From an uncultured Cryomorphaceae bacterium (GTDB taxonomy: Bacteria > Bacteroidota > Bacteroidia > Flavobacteriales > Schleiferiaceae): a stretch of DNA of 8,519 bases. Where the stretch lies: positions 1 through 8,519 of the forward strand of contig CALCFH010000453.1 in the NCBI GenBank assembly GCA_937900215.1. Direction: 5' to 3'. The notes under the pieces are model-generated. The model saw only the letters and a program-made list of their open reading frames with translations. It was not told where the DNA came from and ran no database searches. The position numbers and the translations under genes were made by a program. This document shows, in pieces, positions 7,332-8,519 of the stretch (position 1 is its first letter; each line of letters starts with the position of its first letter).

Positions 7332-7345
7332 CTTTCTTTATCTAA

Positions 7346-7738
7346 TTAAACTCGGCGACGCTTTGGAGGGCGACAACCATTATGTGGAATTGGAGTAACG
7401 TCTATAATTTCTGTTACCTCAATGCCGCTATTATGCAATGAGCGAATTGCAGACTCTCTTCCGTTACCAGGACCTTTAACATAAACGCGCACTTTTTTTA
7501 GACCCGCTTCCATGCTTCTAGACGAGGCATCTTCTGCGGCTACTTGAGCGGCGTATGGAGTATTCTTTTTGGAACCTCTAAAACCCATTTTACCGGCTGA
7601 GGACCAAGAAATAACTTGACCTTGAAGATTCGTTAGAGAAATTATTATATTGTTAAACGTAGCGTTGATATGCGCTTCTCCAGCAGCTTCTACTTTAACT
7701 TTTCTCTTTTTTACTGAGGTTTTGGTGCTTTTAGCCAT
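7346..7738 (-). CDS. rpsK: 30S ribosomal protein S11 (uS11)
   Basis: Small-subunit platform protein that lies near the mRNA exit and contacts 16S rRNA close to the Shine-Dalgarno helix. The 130-residue length is normal. Family motifs are present: AHINATFNNIIISLTN near 22-37, SAGKMGFRGSKKNTPYAAQ in the first half, VKGPGNGRESAIRSL near 88-102, and the C-terminal DVTPIPHNGCRPPKRRRV. The N-terminus is a short Lys/Thr-rich extension. The start lies 9 bases after the rpsM stop, with TAGATAAAA before the ATG (A-rich, no Shine-Dalgarno). Confidence 0.99.
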   Translation of the reverse strand: MAKSTKTSVKKRKVKVEAAGEAHINATFNNIIISLTNLQGQVISWSSAGKMGFRGSKKNTPYAAQVAAEDASSRSMEAGLKKVRVYVKGPGNGRESAIRSLHNSGIEVTEIIDVTPIPHNGCRPPKRRRV

Positions 7739-7747
7739 TTTTATCTA

Positions 7748-8125
7748 TTATTTCGTGGCTTTCTTCTTATTCGCAACAGTCTTTCTTTTACCCTTACGAG
7801 TACGACTATTGTTCTTAGTATGTTGTCCACGTAGAGGAAGACCCAATCTGTGACGAATACCGCGATAACATCCAATGTCCATCATTCGTTTGATGTTCAA
7901 TTGAACTTCAGAACGCAGTTCTCCTTCAACTTTAAAGTTATCACTGATTGCAGTACGAATCAATGCTAATTGATCGTCGTCCCAATCCTGTACTTTGATA
8001 TTCGGGTCTATACCCGATTGATCTAAGATTTTGCGAGCTCTGCTACGCCCGATTCCAAAAATATAAGTCAGACCTATTTCGCCTCGCTTATTTTTGGGAA
8101 GGTCAATTCCAGCTATCCTTGCCAT
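7748..8125 (-). CDS. rpsM: 30S ribosomal protein S13 (uS13)
   Basis: Head protein of the 30S subunit that bridges to the 50S subunit and whose C-terminal tail reaches the P-site tRNA. The 125-residue length is typical. It starts MARIAGIDLPKNKRGEIGLT, has the helical GIGRSRARKIL segment (25-35), and contains GCYRGIRHRLGLPLRGQ followed by a highly basic tail (RTRKGKRKT, then KKKATK). It follows rpmJ by 24 bases, with AAAAGAAAACT before the ATG and no Shine-Dalgarno. It occupies the usual first position of the alpha-operon segment, ahead of rpsK, rpsD, rpoA and rplQ. Confidence 0.99.
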   Translation of the reverse strand: MARIAGIDLPKNKRGEIGLTYIFGIGRSRARKILDQSGIDPNIKVQDWDDDQLALIRTAISDNFKVEGELRSEVQLNIKRMMDIGCYRGIRHRLGLPLRGQHTKNNSRTRKGKRKTVANKKKATK

Positions 8126-8149
8126 AGTTTTCTTTTAGTGTTGAGGCTT

Positions 8150-8266
8150 TTAGCCTTGTCTTTGCTTGAATTTGGGATTCTTCTTGTTGATTACGTACAA
8201 CCTTCCTTTGCGGCGTACAATCTTGCAGTCTGAACTGCGTTTTTTAATAGAGGCTCTTACTTTCAT
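8150..8266 (-). CDS. rpmJ: 50S ribosomal protein L36 (bL36), zinc-free form
   Basis: I translated this short gene by hand: 38 codons from the ATG at 8266 to the TAA at 8150. It starts MKVRASIKKRSSDCKIVRRK and ends NPKFKQRQG, the full standard length for bL36, which binds 23S rRNA late in large-subunit assembly. In the zinc-binding form the ligands are Cys11, Cys14, Cys27 and His33. Here these positions are Ser11, Cys14, Asn27 and Phe33, so the zinc site is lost and only one ligand remains. Zinc-free L36 is expected in Bacteroidota. The gene lies 18 bases after infA and 24 bases before rpsM, the usual order. A small hairpin (AGGCT, loop of 3, AGCCT) overlaps its stop codon. Easily missed because of its size. 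Confidence 0.97.
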   Translation of the reverse strand: MKVRASIKKRSSDCKIVRRKGRLYVINKKNPKFKQRQG

Positions 8267-8284
8267 TTTGCTAGCAATTCCTGT

Positions 8285-8500
8285 TTAGTAGCGGTACGTA
8301 ATTCGTCCTTTTGATAAATCATAAGGAGTCATTTCTAATTTAACTTTGTCACCGGGTAGTAACTTAATGTAGTGCATTCGCATTTTACCCGAAATATGCG
8401 CTGTAACGATATGGCCGTTATCGAGTTCTACTCGAAACATTGCGTTAGATAATGCTTCTATCACATTACCATCTTGCTCAATAACTCCTTGTTTTGACAT
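8285..8500 (-). CDS. infA: Translation initiation factor IF-1
   Basis: Binds the 30S A site during initiation, alongside IF2 and IF3. The 71-residue protein is a single S1-like OB-fold of normal length. Its start MSKQGVIEQDGNVIEALSNA, the central FRVELDNGHIVTAHISGKMR and the end LSKGRITYRY all match the family. The reading frame stays open to the window edge, but the ATG at 8500 gives the family-standard N-terminus. Only 19 bases lie upstream. These could hold the end of the preceding gene (in Bacteroidota usually secY or map): one frame reads GSTSI and stops with TAA one base before the ATG. That is too short to call. The leader TCAATATAAT has no Shine-Dalgarno sequence. Confidence 0.98.
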   Translation of the reverse strand: MSKQGVIEQDGNVIEALSNAMFRVELDNGHIVTAHISGKMRMHYIKLLPGDKVKLEMTPYDLSKGRITYRY

Positions 8501-8519
8501 ATTATATTGAAGTAGATCC

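Noticed and set aside
7650..7853. Plus-strand hydrophobic small protein across the rpsK-rpsM junction
   Set aside because: The apparent hydrophobicity comes from antisense reading of Lys-rich S11 and S13 ends. There is no start-site signal and no known family.
8126..8149. S4-binding pseudoknot leader for autoregulation
   Set aside because: The 24-base gap before rpsM is too short for the E. coli-type leader, and no nested pairing could be drawn.

Overview
The window looks like chromosomal DNA from a member of the Bacteroidota, most likely a Flavobacteriales-type bacterium. The alpha subunit of RNA polymerase, S4, S11 and L17 all read like flavobacterial versions. L36 is the zinc-free form, L17 has a low-complexity C-terminal tail, and most start codons are preceded by A-rich sequence with A at -3 instead of a Shine-Dalgarno motif. 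The species cannot be named from the sequence alone.

Layout. All genes from the right edge down to about base 1400 lie on the minus strand, so they are read right to left. First comes the end of the long ribosomal protein operon (spc/alpha part): infA, rpmJ (38 codons), rpsM, rpsK, rpsD, rpoA and rplQ, with gaps of 8 to 24 bases. A strong intrinsic terminator (5126-5165) follows rplQ. After it comes a tight three-gene metabolic cluster: carA (carbamoyl-phosphate synthase small subunit), eno (enolase) and a citrate synthase gene, with gaps of 6 and 14 bases. On the left, a plus-strand gene that is open at the window edge encodes a multi-pass membrane protein of unknown function. It converges on the citrate synthase gene, and a compact, probably bidirectional terminator (about 1351-1389) lies between them. 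No stretch longer than 80 bases lacks a gene.

How the genes work together. The right two thirds supply translation initiation (IF1), 30S proteins (S13, S11, S4), 50S proteins (L36, L17) and the alpha subunit of RNA polymerase. The middle cluster supplies enzymes at three points of central metabolism: glutamine-dependent carbamoyl phosphate synthesis for pyrimidines and arginine, 2-phosphoglycerate to phosphoenolpyruvate, and entry of acetyl-CoA into the TCA cycle.

I see no mobile element, CRISPR array, tRNA, rRNA, phage gene or defence system. This is mostly a conserved housekeeping region. The points most worth a second look are the mitochondrial-type citrate synthase, the terminator that ends 13 bases before the carA start and creates a false upstream start, the single Shine-Dalgarno-like site before rpsD, and the uncharacterised membrane protein. 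I found no convincing evidence of an undescribed system.
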